From Tubulanus polymorphus (lineage: Eukaryota > Nemertea > Palaeonemertea > Tubulaniformes > Tubulanidae): a stretch of DNA of 64,000 nt. The first letter of the stretch is position 1; each line of letters opens with the position of its first letter. This document shows, piece after piece, positions 1 to 10,051 of this stretch. A program made the position numbers and the translations under genes. The notes under the pieces are model-generated. The model ran no database searches and was not told the DNA's origin. It worked only from the letters and a program-made list of their open reading frames with translations. The DNA lies in the NCBI RefSeq assembly GCF_964204645.1, contig NC_134029.1:13692850-13756849 (forward strand), read 5' to 3'.

Positions 1-246
1 AAATCATACTTAAGTACACATCCGTGTAATATGCCTCCCTGATTAGTTCATACAACTGCCATGAGGGACAGTGCAAACAACAATTTTTGCTCCTAGTTCC
101 TTAACCGTTGGTGATAGAATCGTGGTTGCATTTGTGATCAGTAGCCCATTACAATACACTTGTATTGATGTATGGTTTAAGTAGGTAACTCATATGGTTC
201 TCCAGTTGCCATTTTCTTACGAACTAAATTTTCTTGTCAGAACATT
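1..246. other. Leading stretch, nothing recognised
   Basis: I see no open frame with family resemblance, no RNA gene and no repeat shared with the rest of the window in these first bases. Confidence 0.5.
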
Positions 247-503
247 AAGTTTTTCATTCAAACAAGTATATGGTAAAAAGTTTTTCATTTCAACAAAAGT
301 TATATTGTTCAATCGCACAGAAGTGTTTTCATTTTAACTTTCGTTTGACGAAATTGTTTTCACACAACAAATTGTTTTCGTTCAAACAAGTATATTGTAA
401 AAAGTTTTACGTTTCAGCAAATGTTACATTGTTCGATCGAACAGAATTGTTTTCATTTTAACTCTAATTTAAACAAAATTGTTTTCACACAACACATCTT
501 TTT
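247..503. repeat. Two tandem copies of a ~124-bp AT-rich unit
   Basis: The motif CAAACAAGTATAT..GTAAAAAG recurs at about 259 and 383, a period of 124 bp. The flanking text (a TTGTTCRATCG segment, a TTTTCATTTTAAC segment and TTGTTTTCACACAACA) is shared by both copies with about 10-15% difference. No protein is plausible here. It lies upstream of a BEL/Pao retrotransposon and could be part of its leader or simple host repeat; nothing in the window decides this. Confidence 0.7.
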
Positions 504-770
504 GTCAGAAGGACCATTCATTTATTACGTATATATAAAATTCTGATGTTTTACAGAGGACATATCATTGTACGTACAACAGATAATTTACCCCCTCAAC
601 ATAAGCATTCTCACGGCCGTACTGTAACCTGTAACTCAACCCAGATGTGCGCCTCGGCAAGTTGTATTATCACTAGAGTTATAAAATCAGTTATATGAAT
701 GCAGCCACAGAGGTAAGTTGTCTCTGGGCTTTATGTAGCTCCGTCCTGGTCCTCTTGACGATTTCGACAT

Positions 771-789
771 TGGTGCCGTGCCCAGGATG
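771..789 (+). promoter_or_regulatory. Primer-binding site of the BEL/Pao element
   Basis: The sequence TGGTGCCGTGCCCAGGATG begins with TGG, the complement of a tRNA 3' CCA end, and is the kind of sequence found just inside the 5' LTR of BEL/Pao retrotransposons. The LTR would end at the CA just before it (about 768). A plausible LTR body starts near 546 and contains a TATAAAA at about 680. No 3' LTR is present for comparison, so the LTR boundary is inference. Confidence 0.5.
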
Positions 790-867
790 TCCATTAGCCC
801 AAGTAAAACACAACATAGTGTCAATGGAGTAGATGCAATTAAGAAGCGCAACAGATAGTAGATTGCA

Positions 868-1960
868 ATGGCTGAAAGCATGCTGAGACGCAGGAAGAAT
901 GCCCGCAGCGATTTCAACGTCGCCTTCAATGGTATCGAAGGGATAGTGAATGGACCAGGAGGTCCAAGTGATACTGAAATCACAAAAACCGAAGCAACCC
1001 TTCACAAGTTGAAAGAGGCCTTCGAGAAGATTCTAGAATTCAACGATAGATTAGAAGAAGAATTAATAGGAGACGAACTCGACGCTCAGATGAGAACTGC
1101 AGCAGAGAGACGCAGAAGCGACAGAACAAAGTTGTTGGTAGTGCAAAAATTCATTGCGAATTATCGCAACAGACCACATTGCTGCCGAAATTGCGACTGC
1201 CTACCTTTGATGGCACGTTCACGAAATGGACCGCCTTTTGGGATACCATCACCGCTGAGGTTCTTGAAACAAAGTACTCCAAAATCACCAAGTTCAATTA
1301 TATAACCGGCCAGTTACACGGTTCAGCAGCCGAAGCCGTCAACAGACTGCATGCATCCGCTGAAAACTTAGAAACGTCAGTCGAGAATTTGAACGATCGT
1401 TTTGGGCAACCCCAGAAAATCGCTAGAGCCCACGTCTGCAACATCTACGATGCTGATCCACCAGCGAACAACTACGCTAGCTTAAGTTCCTTCTACAATC
1501 AATTAAACGGAGACTTAAGATCGCTTAAACATCTCGGAGTGGATATAGATGCGTGTGCACCTTTTATTGTGCTGTTAATGGGGAGAAAATTGCCCGAGAT
1601 CGTGCGCGAAAAAATGGGCAACAGCGGTCAGAACGACCAATTCGATTTGAAATTGTTTCTAAAAGCATTCGTGGATCAGTTAGAAAATCTCGGCGAGCAG
1701 GTCGGAGATAAATGCGCGATTACTGTAGTCATTCGTTGCCTCAGGTAATACAAATTACGTGAAATGCCTGCTGTGTGGGGGAGCCCACAAATTCGTGAAA
1801 TGTATGATGCAACCAGCGGAGAAGTTGGCTGCAGGGCTTGCGAAACGTTTATGTTACAACTGTTTGCGAAATAACCATCGATTGCAACAAACGTCCATTT
1901 TGTTATAAGTGTAAAGATAGGCATCACACCTGTCTTATCGACAGCTTACCAGCTCGAGAC
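868..1960 (+). pseudogene. BEL/Pao retrotransposon gag (broken)
   Basis: This is the Gag-type region of a BEL/Pao LTR retrotransposon. It starts at ATG 868 with a charged helical N-terminus, then shifts frame near 1160 into the conserved DUF1759-like core, with LRLPTFDGTFTKWTAFWDTI at about 1190-1250 and a LLMGRKLPEIVREKM stretch near 1570-1615. About 1760-1930 two zinc-knuckle remnants can be read (CLLCGGAHKFVKC and CYNCLRNNH), typical of the nucleic-acid-binding end of such Gag proteins. At least two frame changes separate the pieces, so no functional product is expected. The primer-binding site lies 80 bp upstream and the protease and RT follow in order. Confidence 0.75.
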
Positions 1961-2064
1961 GAAAAACGAGAGAGCTCTACGAGTAGCGCCTGCGCGATGA
2001 TTCCGAGGGGTCGAACAAACCCCGACATTAAGCGAAAACGTTTCCACGGTAGTTAATTATAATT

Positions 2065-2490
2065 CGAGTGCGAAAACTGTCCTACTGGAGACAGGGCAGA
2101 TCACGATAGAAAACAACGGTGTCAAAAAATCAGCAAAGTTATGGTCGACCGTGGAAGTATGCGTTCTTATATTCGTAGTGAAGTAGTGGAAGCTTTGCAG
2201 TTGAAACCAAAATACACATGCCCCTTATTCGTCAATGGATTTGGCGGGCATGTTACGAAAATGGATTACGTGGTCAGTGTCCGCATTGTCACGAATGATG
2301 GAACCACATCCATCGATGCCCTAGTGACCGATAAATCGTAAAACCCATCAAGCGCAGAGGCAAATGTCTCAACCATCAGCACATAATGGAGCTGAGACTG
2401 GCGGACAATCTCAAAGATAATGATCTTACGATCGATTTACTCAGGTTGCAGTTGCATATGCGTTTTTAAGAGATACCGTTATACACGGCG
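2065..2490 (+). pseudogene. BEL/Pao aspartic protease region (broken)
   Basis: The readable part at 2141-2341 resembles the retropepsin-like (DUF1758-type) domain that follows Gag in Pao elements. It contains VDRGSMRSYIRSEVVEALQL, where the usual catalytic D-S/T-G triplet is expected; here the Gly that should follow the Ser is displaced and an Arg sits at the second position (DRGS), so the active site looks mutated. A frame change precedes it, and a stop at about 2339 is followed in another frame by KPIKRRGKC. It is a dead remnant between the gag and RT pieces. Confidence 0.6.
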
Positions 2491-2599
2491 CGGGTCCCTC
2501 TGCGCAAGAGAGCAGTATCGGCTACTTTCTGTCGGGTCCCGTGGATAGAATCCGAGATTCCGCGCACACGGCAGCGAGTCTAGAGGACAGCGAAAACGT

Positions 2600-3410
2600 A
2601 AGTGAAAAATTGAAATAAGTTCATTTTATGATGATGAAAAACTAGAACGTATTGTCAATTCGTGGTTTATTCAAAATGAAAATAGCGTTGATTTCGAAGA
2701 AGTATTCAAAAAGGAATACATCGATAAAATTCAGTTTATAGATGGCCAGTACCACGTTCCGCTACCCTGGCGGCCGGACCATCCGGAATTTAAGAATAAT
2801 TCGCCGGCTTGTCAATCAAATCAAATCAAAATGTCTGGAATCAAACAAGTAATAGCTAGATTAGGCCTACGTAAATTAGACCTTGTAGATAAATATGTAG
2901 AGGTAATGCATGAAAATATCGAGAAAAAATGCGTTTCTGAAATTCCTGAAGGGAAAATTGCCCTGTCAGAAGAAGATTACTATTTCATTCCGCACTTTCC
3001 CATTTTCAAAGAAAGTGAGACAACCCCTGTTAGGATAGTTTTCGATGCCAGCAGCGGGTCGCCATCTCTAAAGGATTGTTTATATGATGGCCCTAACATG
3101 ATAACAGATCTCGTGAAACTGTTGCAACAATTTCGAGTTAAACAGGTTGCGTTATCGGCAGACATAGCACAAGCTTTTTTGTCAGTGAAGATAGCAGAAT
3201 CTGACCGCAGGTTTATGTGGTTTAAAAACAACGACCCATTGCAGGAGCTCGTACCGTATCATTGTAACACCATGATATTTGGCAACGTTTCAAGCCCATT
3301 CGCGTAAGCTATCACTTCAAAAAACATCTGTCCAAGCATGACACGCCTGTCGCGCATGACATATCAGAGAAATTGTACGTAGACAATCTAGTCACGGGAA
3401 CGGATTGAGA
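2600..3410 (+). pseudogene. BEL/Pao reverse transcriptase (broken)
   Basis: This is the RT region of the Pao polyprotein. From 2831 a 158-codon open stretch shows YYFIPHFPIFKESETTPVR followed by VFDASS, then the palm block LSADIAQAFLSVKIAESDRR with its first catalytic aspartate. After the stop at 3305 another frame continues to a YVDN at about 3377-3388, the place of the usual YVDD, so the second catalytic aspartate is changed. Upstream, 2620-2830 carries the N-terminal connection in other frames. Copying RNA into DNA would be its role, but this copy cannot do so. Confidence 0.75.
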
Positions 3411-3639
3411 AATAGATGCGCTAAATTATTACAATGAATCGTAGTATTTTGCAACAAGGATTCGTTCCTGTTACGACAATGGTTGAGCAACTCTACGAAG
3501 TTAAATGATTGTTTTAAATCGGATAATTTGAATGCGAAATCCGAAATACCCAATGTACTATGTCTCGACTGGGACATAAAGTCCGACAGTCAGTCGATCT
3601 CCAGCAAACGTCGTGTTAGTGCTGGCGAGGACTCGTAAA

Positions 3640-3760
3640 CGAAGCGTTCAGTCACCTCATGTGCCGCGTACCCGGGCATCAGCATAACGTATGCTACTGA
3701 TAGCGCGATAGCTTTATATTGGATTAAATCGGACAAAAAGATGAAACCATTTGTATGTTG
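3640..3760 (+). pseudogene. BEL/Pao RNase H remnant
   Basis: A short frame reads TDSAIALYWIKSDKKMKPFV, the block around the third acidic residue of the RNase H domain in Pao pol proteins. It lies after an internal deletion relative to the RT (about 300 codons are missing) and is cut off at 3760 by a pearl-like repeat. A longer, better preserved homologous domain from another copy lies at 43.1-44.1 kb. Confidence 0.55.
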
Positions 3761-4083
3761 ATGGGCCCTGGGGGGATTCACATATATCCGAAAGATCAAG
3801 GTAATTGATCGAAGCGTCTTCAAAATTTCCCTCAAAAAGTTCAAAAATGTGTAAAAAGTGCTGATTTTGCCGAACAACAATGGCTGCCAGTCGGCCATCT
3901 TGATTCTGACAGGGCCAGTTTTTGGCTGAAGATGTGTCTAGGTTAGATACATGTATGAACCAAATATCAAGACATTACCTTGAAGCGTCTTCAAAACTTC
4001 CCAAAATAACTGGATTCCGTCTATGGACGACTGAAAAGTGAACGCAATAGCCCGCTGGGACTGAAGTCCCAAGTGGGCTAAAA
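3759..4083. repeat. Pearl-like repeat, 3' module (copy A)
   Basis: This roughly 325-bp sequence recurs at 5626-5913, 5934-6068 (partial), 6352-6688 and 62433-62765. It begins near TGATGGGCC, carries AATTGATCRAAGCGTCTTC, then a near-repeat CCTTGAAGCGTCTTC, then CTGGATTCCGTCTA and a degenerate ACGG run. It ends in a stem-loop whose arms are AGCCCGCTGGGACT and AGTCCCAAGTGGGCT, followed by AAAAAG. The same 3' hairpin in every copy suggests a Helitron/Helentron-type or pearl-type non-autonomous element. Confidence 0.8.
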
Positions 4084-4158
4084 AGTGGATATGGGGGATT
4101 TTTTACCTAGGGGGGATTTTTACCGGGGGGATATTTAACGGGGGGATTTTTACCTACA
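4084..4158. repeat. Short tandem array of a GGGGGATTTTTACC-like motif
   Basis: Four imperfect copies of a 16-19-bp unit of the form GGGGGATTTTTACC follow each other directly after repeat copy A. Related arrays occur at 12215-12268 (reverse strand), 22158-22186 (reverse strand) and 24266-24350. No function can be read from the sequence. Confidence 0.65.
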
Positions 4159-4211
4159 TTCCCATCAGCTCTGCTGACCTTCGGTCAAAGCGGAGCTAAC
4201 AATCAACTTAC

Positions 4212-4864
4212 CCAGTTCTCCACTGTTTTGCCTTTTCGAACACCAAGAGCAAATAAACTAAATTCTTTCAAGTCTTCATATGGTTCATCTAACAACTCCT
4301 TGAACCTGATATCATAGAAAAGATTATTCCGAAAACACGGAGTCTTGAATCGAGCGATGGGTTTTCGTAACTGCAATGATTCTTCAATATCCTCAATCAC
4401 ATGTGGAGATGCTGTTGCAGTTAAAGCGACCCATGGAACATTCGGAAACCTTTTATGGACAGAGCCTAGTTTAAGATAATCCGGTCTGAAGTCATGTCCC
4501 CATTGAGATACACAATGAGCCTCATCCACGATGAAATATTTCAATAGCTTACGGTTATTCAAGATTGCAGCTATGTTTTGGAATGTACTGGTCTGAGCTT
4601 GTTCAGGAGTTATATAGAGCAAGCGTATGCAAGGTCGTTTACTGGTTAAATCGTCAGATATTCGCAGCCTGTGTTTACTACTGATTTTTGAGTTTAATGT
4701 ATCTGCTGGAATTTTGTATCTATCCAAGTGATCCAACTGATCTTGTATTAAAGCTATCAATGGACTGATGACTATTGTAACACCCATGTTGAGCATAGCT
4801 GGTAGCTGATAACACAGTGATTTTCCCGCTCCAGTAGGCATTGATATGAATACGTCCAGTTGCC
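4212..4864 (-). CDS. RECQL5: RECQL5-type DNA helicase, single internal exon
   Basis: This is one exon of a RecQ-family superfamily-2 DNA helicase; the closest family by sequence is RECQL5. RECQL5 unwinds DNA 3' to 5' and acts in the nucleus in recombination control and transcription-associated genome stability (family knowledge). Visible motifs are Walker [16 protein letters not shown] (motif I), [11 protein letters not shown] (Ia), YITPEQ (Ib), and [20 protein letters not shown] with the DEAH box (II). ALTATAS (motif III) and the family-typical [15 protein letters not shown] follow. The exon starts after a TTTTTCCTTAG acceptor and ends at GG|GTAAGT at 4212/4211, so the reading frame enters and leaves in phase with splicing. 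The remaining exons are not visible in the window. This is the only host gene recognised. Confidence 0.88.
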
Positions 4865-5387
4865 CTAAGGAAAAATAAAAGAAGAAGTTAATTTTGAATG
4901 AATGGCGAAATCTGCACCCTACGTGACAAAATGAACTAAATGATTACCTTTTTAATGCCGAGAATTTAATGATTTGATTTGCTCTTTTTGCTAAGATAGA
5001 GACTTCAAATAAAGCCACAAAGGTGCAACTAAGCAGGGTAGGGGGTGGCACTCCCACCATAAGAAAGGGTAAGTTCTACTGAGAAATACAAATTAAGTTC
5101 TAAAATTAGTGATATGTCCTTCGAGTTCTGTACCATTTCCTCTGGTATCGTGAGGTTAGAGGGAATAACTTGCCCATGGGCCAAGTAGTTTTACCTTGAA
5201 AACTGAAGCTTTGTTTGAAGTTAGGGCATGCTTATGGAGTCTTTTTAATTCTTAAGTTCCAAGTTAAATTTCATATTGTATATATCTTTTTCAAAGAATT
5301 CATATGATATCACCAATCAAAGGGCTGAATAGTGAGTCATAGCAACCTCTTCCCATGTAAGGCCGCAGAAGCTACAGGAACCGTAAA
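4865..5387. other. Intron or intergenic stretch, nothing recognised
   Basis: This is intronic sequence upstream (minus strand) of the helicase exon. I found no further helicase exon, RNA gene or shared repeat in it. Confidence 0.5.
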
Positions 5388-5913
5388 CTAGGGGTCCAGG
5401 GACACCATGGCCACTTGGGAATTGGTTTAAATGCTCAACAATCTAACAATTTCAAAATTTAACGCCCCCTGGTGACCAAATACAAAAACCAATGACCTTG
5501 AAAATCACCACAATCATAGAACATGTCAGCAGCTACGATTTTTTAATTGATTGTGATAACAAAATATGCCTTGTCACCAATTAAATATGGAAATACTATG
5601 TTATTCTACTATTCTACTGTTAAAGGTAATTGATCAAAGCGTCTTCAAAATTTCCCTCAAAAAGTTCAGATATGTGTAAAAAGTGCTGATTTTGGCGAAC
5701 AACAATGGCTGCCAGTCGGCCATCTTGATTCTGAAAAGGCCAGTTTTTGAGCTGAAGATGTGCCTAGGGTAGATACATGTATAAACCAAATATCAAGACA
5801 TTACCTTGAAGCGTCTTCAAAACTTCCCAAAATAACTGGATTCCGTCTATGGACGGACGAAAAGTGAACGCAATAGCCCGCTGGGACTGAAGTCCCAAGT
5901 GGGCTAAAAAGTG
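5388..5913. mobile_element. Pearl-like element with a single core unit
   Basis: This short complete-looking element starts at AAACTAGGGGTCCAGGG, the same left end as the copy at 61393. It contains one core unit (AACGCCCCCTGGTGACC at about 5461) and the 3' module beginning AAGGTAATTGATC at 5624. It ends in the hairpin AGCCCGCTGGGACT/AGTCCCAAGTGGGCT. The 61.4-kb copy carries five cores instead of one, so the core number varies between copies. A partial 3' module follows at 5934-6068. Confidence 0.75.
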
Positions 5914-5933
5914 GATATGGGAGATTTGTGTAA

Positions 5934-6068
5934 CCCAAATATCAAGACATTACATTGAAGCATTTTCAAAACTTCGCAAAATAACTGGATTCCGTCTACG
6001 GACCGATGGACGAACAGATGAAAAGTGAACGCAATAGCCCACTGGGACTAACGTCCCAAGTGGGCTAA
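5934..6068. repeat. Pearl-like 3' module, partial copy C
   Basis: Only the last third of the module is present, from CCAAATATCAAGACATTAC to the terminal hairpin and GGGCTAATAAAG. It is directly downstream of copy B, like a tandem partial duplication. Confidence 0.75.
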
Positions 6069-6351
6069 TAAAGTTAATTTTCTAAATGTTCCCAATTTTA
6101 TTCATGTTAAATTAAATTATCTTTAATTAAGTCCACCGCACATGGGAGGTAAAGTACATGCCGGTGCATTTTATATAGACTATGAATGTCTGCAACTTCT
6201 GTTTAATCAATGTAAAAACAAGGAAGCTTCATATAAAATGCTCACGACAGCTTTCTATCACAACAGTAGACACACACTGACAGCAGTGATGTAACAGTAG
6301 TGACATAACAGGAAAGACACTCTTGAGTCCGATCGATCCAATTTTTCTTAT

Positions 6352-6688
6352 GGTGATGGGCCCTTGGGGGATTCAAATATATACGAAAGATCAAGGTCAT
6401 TGATTTAAGTGTCTTCAAAATTTGCCTCAAAAAGTTCAAAAAGTGTAAAAAGTGCCGATTTTGACGAACAACAATGGCTGCCAGTCGGCCATCTTGATTG
6501 TGAGAGGGCCAGTTTTTGGGCTGAAGATGTGTCTAGGGTAGATACATGTATAATCCAAATATCAAGACATTACCTTGAAGCGTGTTCAATACTTCCCAAA
6601 ATAACTGGATTCCGTCTACGGACGGACGGACGGACGAAAAGTGAACGCAATAGCCCGCTGGGACTAACGTCCCAAGTGGGCTAAAAAA
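6352..6688. repeat. Pearl-like 3' module, copy D with ACGG microsatellite
   Basis: This is a full-length module. It carries the longest ACGG run of the 5' cluster (ACGGACGGACGGACG at about 6618) just before the GAAAAGTGAACGCAATAGCCC hairpin region. Open frames crossing it on both strands are incidental. Confidence 0.8.
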
Positions 6689-6957
6689 TTTTGACTTGAA
6701 ATACATAATCTCGGTTAGCAATAAAATTTCATTGAATTTGATTGATCGACAATCTCATCACGGTAAAGTTAAAAGTCTTCCAATCTTAAATTTTTCTACA
6801 AAAATATCCGACAGAATATGTAAAATATGACTCCAGCAGGCATTTATTACTGATATAATATGATTTTAAGTGTTAAAATCGATAAGGAATAAATAAATAT
6901 GTTATACTCCTAGGGATAGGATAAGGGTAAAGTGAGGTACTATAGTCGGTTGGTTTT

Positions 6958-7235
6958 CAGCAAGCTTGGTGGTCTAGTGGTATGACACTGCACTAGAAAT
7001 TTACTGGGCTGGGTTTGAGTCTCGCTCTATCCGCTCTATTTTCTCCAAACTTTCCTTGAATTTTCTATGTCGCCCACCTCTGTGCACATGTGCAGCGTAA
7101 ATCAGCAACGATTTACGGTAAAATAGCGGAAATAAATACTCAACCTGAACGATAAAATAAATATCCGCTGCAAAAATAAAAATTTTGGGAAGGGGGTACG
7201 AAATTGCATTCAATTAGTGCCCAAAGCTCGATCTG
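6958..7235 (+). repeat. tRNA-derived SINE (probable)
   Basis: A polymerase III A box (TGGTCTAGTGG, 6970-6980) and a B box (GGGTTTGAGTCTC, about 7010-7022) are spaced as in a tRNA, but the cloverleaf between them is not intact and no anticodon stem forms. The downstream body up to about 7235 has no coding look. It is therefore a tRNA-derived SINE head rather than a working tRNA. The 3' boundary is a guess. Confidence 0.5.
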
Positions 7236-7244
7236 ACAAAGAAT

Positions 7245-7385
7245 TGGCTCCATTGGGCCAACAGGGGTTTGGCGATGGTCTTGGATTCTATTTCTGGGTT
7301 GTTGATAATCTTGCGGGAATGGCGCTAAATATGAACTGCGAATAGATTCAAAATATCACGGAAATACCTTGTGTTTATATTGTTT
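7245..7385. repeat. Inverted-repeat arm, left
   Basis: This arm matches the reverse complement of 8039-8185, with shared blocks ACAGGGGTTTRGCGATGG, GGGAATGGCGCTAAATATGA and CACGGAAATACC. Identity is roughly 85-90% over about 140 bp. The arms enclose about 650 bp without genes. It could be a foldback element or two dispersed copies in opposite orientation. Confidence 0.75.
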
Positions 7386-8038
7386 ATTTATCCGCTATAA
7401 AGTTCCAATAAAAAATTGGTCGTTAAGGATCATTATCAGACGGTCGCCACGCTTTACTATATAAAATCACAAGGGATGAAACACCTTCAAGTCATGCCAG
7501 CCAGAAAGTTGGGACAGTCACGTGACTTTACGCTTCTTATTTGACTGAATGCGAACCTGAAGCATCTAAGATGGAAACTATGATACGAAAAATATTTGAG
7601 AATAACTTACATTCAAATGCATTTTTTGTCTATGAATTATATATTTGATCATAATTTATTTTTTATAAGTCAGGATTCATAGTTGTCAGGCCTTGGTCAA
7701 AATCAAAGACTAATCATCACCTTTGAAAAGTGAAAATCAATACTTATTTCATCAAATGCGCAAATCATCAACTGTCACGCCAAAACTTAGTCTATACAGG
7801 CCTGTAGGCAACCTAGGGGAACGCGCCCCCTCACTAGGCGACTAGTCAAAAGTTTTGAGCTACTACGATCGTCAAAAGCTACTACGATCGTCAATATTAA
7901 CCTTATATGAGCACTTTCGCCCTAGACGTTGTTTCAGGAACAACGGCTAGGTACTAGACTATAGATTAACCATAACACTATTCTTTAATAACACTAGCGC
8001 CACACAGTGGAAAGGTGACCCAAACTGCAGTTAAACCA

Positions 8039-8185
8039 ACAAGATAAACACGAGGTATTTCCGTGAAATTTTGAATTTATTCCCAGTTCATATTTAGCGC
8101 CATTCCCGCGAGATTATCAAACAAACCCGGAAATAGAGTCCAATCCAAGCCCATCGCTAAACCCCTGTGCTTGGGCCTTGACTTT
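8039..8185. repeat. Inverted-repeat arm, right
   Basis: Reverse-complement partner of 7245-7385. Nothing coding is seen between the arms or from 8186 to 9012, apart from a cluster of AAACCGGTTT-like motifs at about 8660-8715. Confidence 0.75.
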
Positions 8186-9194
8186 TTATAAATAGTACCT
8201 AGGAATAGTAGGATACTTGGGTCAAAAACTTTTTGTGTCAGGCCCCTGAGCCAGTGGCAAAATATCACCTGCCTATTCATATATGGCCTGCCCTAAGCGT
8301 CTTACTGACCCCTTGCAACTGCGCATACTGCCTCGCGTTGCAGATCACTTTTATATTCTCTGTGACCGAACACATCCTGTAGAATTTGAAGAGCTTTCCT
8401 GTGCAAGGGTTCGTCATCCATAGCAGTATTATGTAACACTAACAGGGCAATGTTCGCAGGGTAACAAACCAACCCAGACTACGAACGAGCACTTATAAGT
8501 GGCTTATTGCTGTAGTCTATGGAGGCTGGTGTTACGATTTGCCGTGTGTGTTACCAATAAAGTTTGAATTGAACTGGTTAGACTGGTTGCCGCTCTTCGT
8601 CCCTACTAAAAACCGACCAGAACCTACCGAAGCCGATTGTAGAGACTGGATGGGCATTTGTTTGAAATCGGTTTGTATAAACCGGTTTACATCGGTTTAT
8701 TCCGTCATAAACCGGTTTGCCGTAGAGTGAACAAATGCGACAGAACGAAAAGTTGGGGTTCAAGAGTCAGCTGACCGCATAAATTTCCTCATCGTCTTTG
8801 TTCAGTCGTACATTATGAGAATGCCGGTTTGCTAGCGTATCTATTTAACACCCGTATTGCTCGGGTTAGTTTTACTATCAACGGGTGGCGCTGTATGTAA
8901 ATTTCACATAAATCAACGACTTTCGGCTATTAGCGGTACTTAAGACCACTTGAAAACATCGTAGTCAATTACGGTAGTAGTGAACATAAAAAGATACAGT
9001 ACAAAGATACAGTAAGGTAACGTGGGGTGACTTGGCCATATGTCTTTAAAATCAGATATTCTTAATCACTTGATTGCATAATCATTCCCCCAATTATTAT
9101 GTTTGATAGTATGGACCATAGGTTATCTTGTACCTGTCATTAGTTAGCCAAAGTGCTATGGATGATTTGTATAATCAGGAGTAAACGGGAATTA

Positions 9195-9260
9195 TTGTGT
9201 GACCAAGTCACCCCATACAACATGGGTGACTTGGTCAGTGCATGGGGTGAATTGGTCATA
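9195..9260. repeat. Subterminal transposase-binding-like repeats, left side
   Basis: Three copies of the TIR core occur here in alternating orientation: GACCAAGTCACCCC, GGGTGACTTGGTCA and GGGGTGAATTGGTCA. Similar repeats lie near the right end. Such internal copies commonly serve as extra transposase binding sites; that role is inference here. Confidence 0.7.
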
Positions 9261-10051
9261 TTAGCTATAATACATGTATATGACAACCCATGGCCCTACC
9301 CTCAGGAGAAGTTTTATTCTGACCGGTGTAAAATGTTTTTACCCACCGGTACCTTGGTCAAAAGATAAAAAGGATGGTTTTGCGATTGCAGAGATCTCCT
9401 ATAAGCTTAGTAGAAGTGTTCCGCAATTACTTCTGCAATCATAGGTTACTTGTGGACCACTGACCATTATACTGAACAAGATCATGCTGCGACTAAATTC
9501 ATTGTTGTTAATGACTAGTAGGCTTGGGTAGTAAATGGGTCTGTTTCTGGATCCCTTGATTAGACAGTCACATGCAGAAAATCCTGTTTTCCGATATAAT
9601 ACAACGGTATGCTAGAATAAAAACGCTACAAATAGGGTGTAATGTTTGTGGTGTTTTCATTCTAGCATAATAACTTCAGGAAACCTTGATAACTCTGACG
9701 TTACAGGGTTAAATCCCATGCTCTATAAAAACCATAGTCTGAACTGAAAATGACTCTCTCTTGAATAAAAGTAATGAAGGCTGATGGAATGTAATCTTTC
9801 AAACAGAACCTTGCTATATTTTTTTATATCTGACAGAATACCTCATAAATCTATGCTATATACATGCATTATCAACTTTTCACATAAGTACAGTTGTGTG
9901 TTATGCCAGAATTTATTCAAATCTATTCATAGACAATCTTATTCAAGAACACTAAACAATCAAATTTTAGTAAAATTCTAACGATCAACAAAACATGAAT
10001 AACGGCAACTAATTGCTATATAACGATAAAACACAAGTACGTAGAACAATA

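Noticed and set aside
270-461. 63-codon open frame rich in Phe, Lys and Ser
   Set aside because: It spans the 124-bp tandem repeat and has no family resemblance.
6958-7030. Functional tRNA gene
   Set aside because: A and B boxes are present but the anticodon and acceptor stems do not pair.
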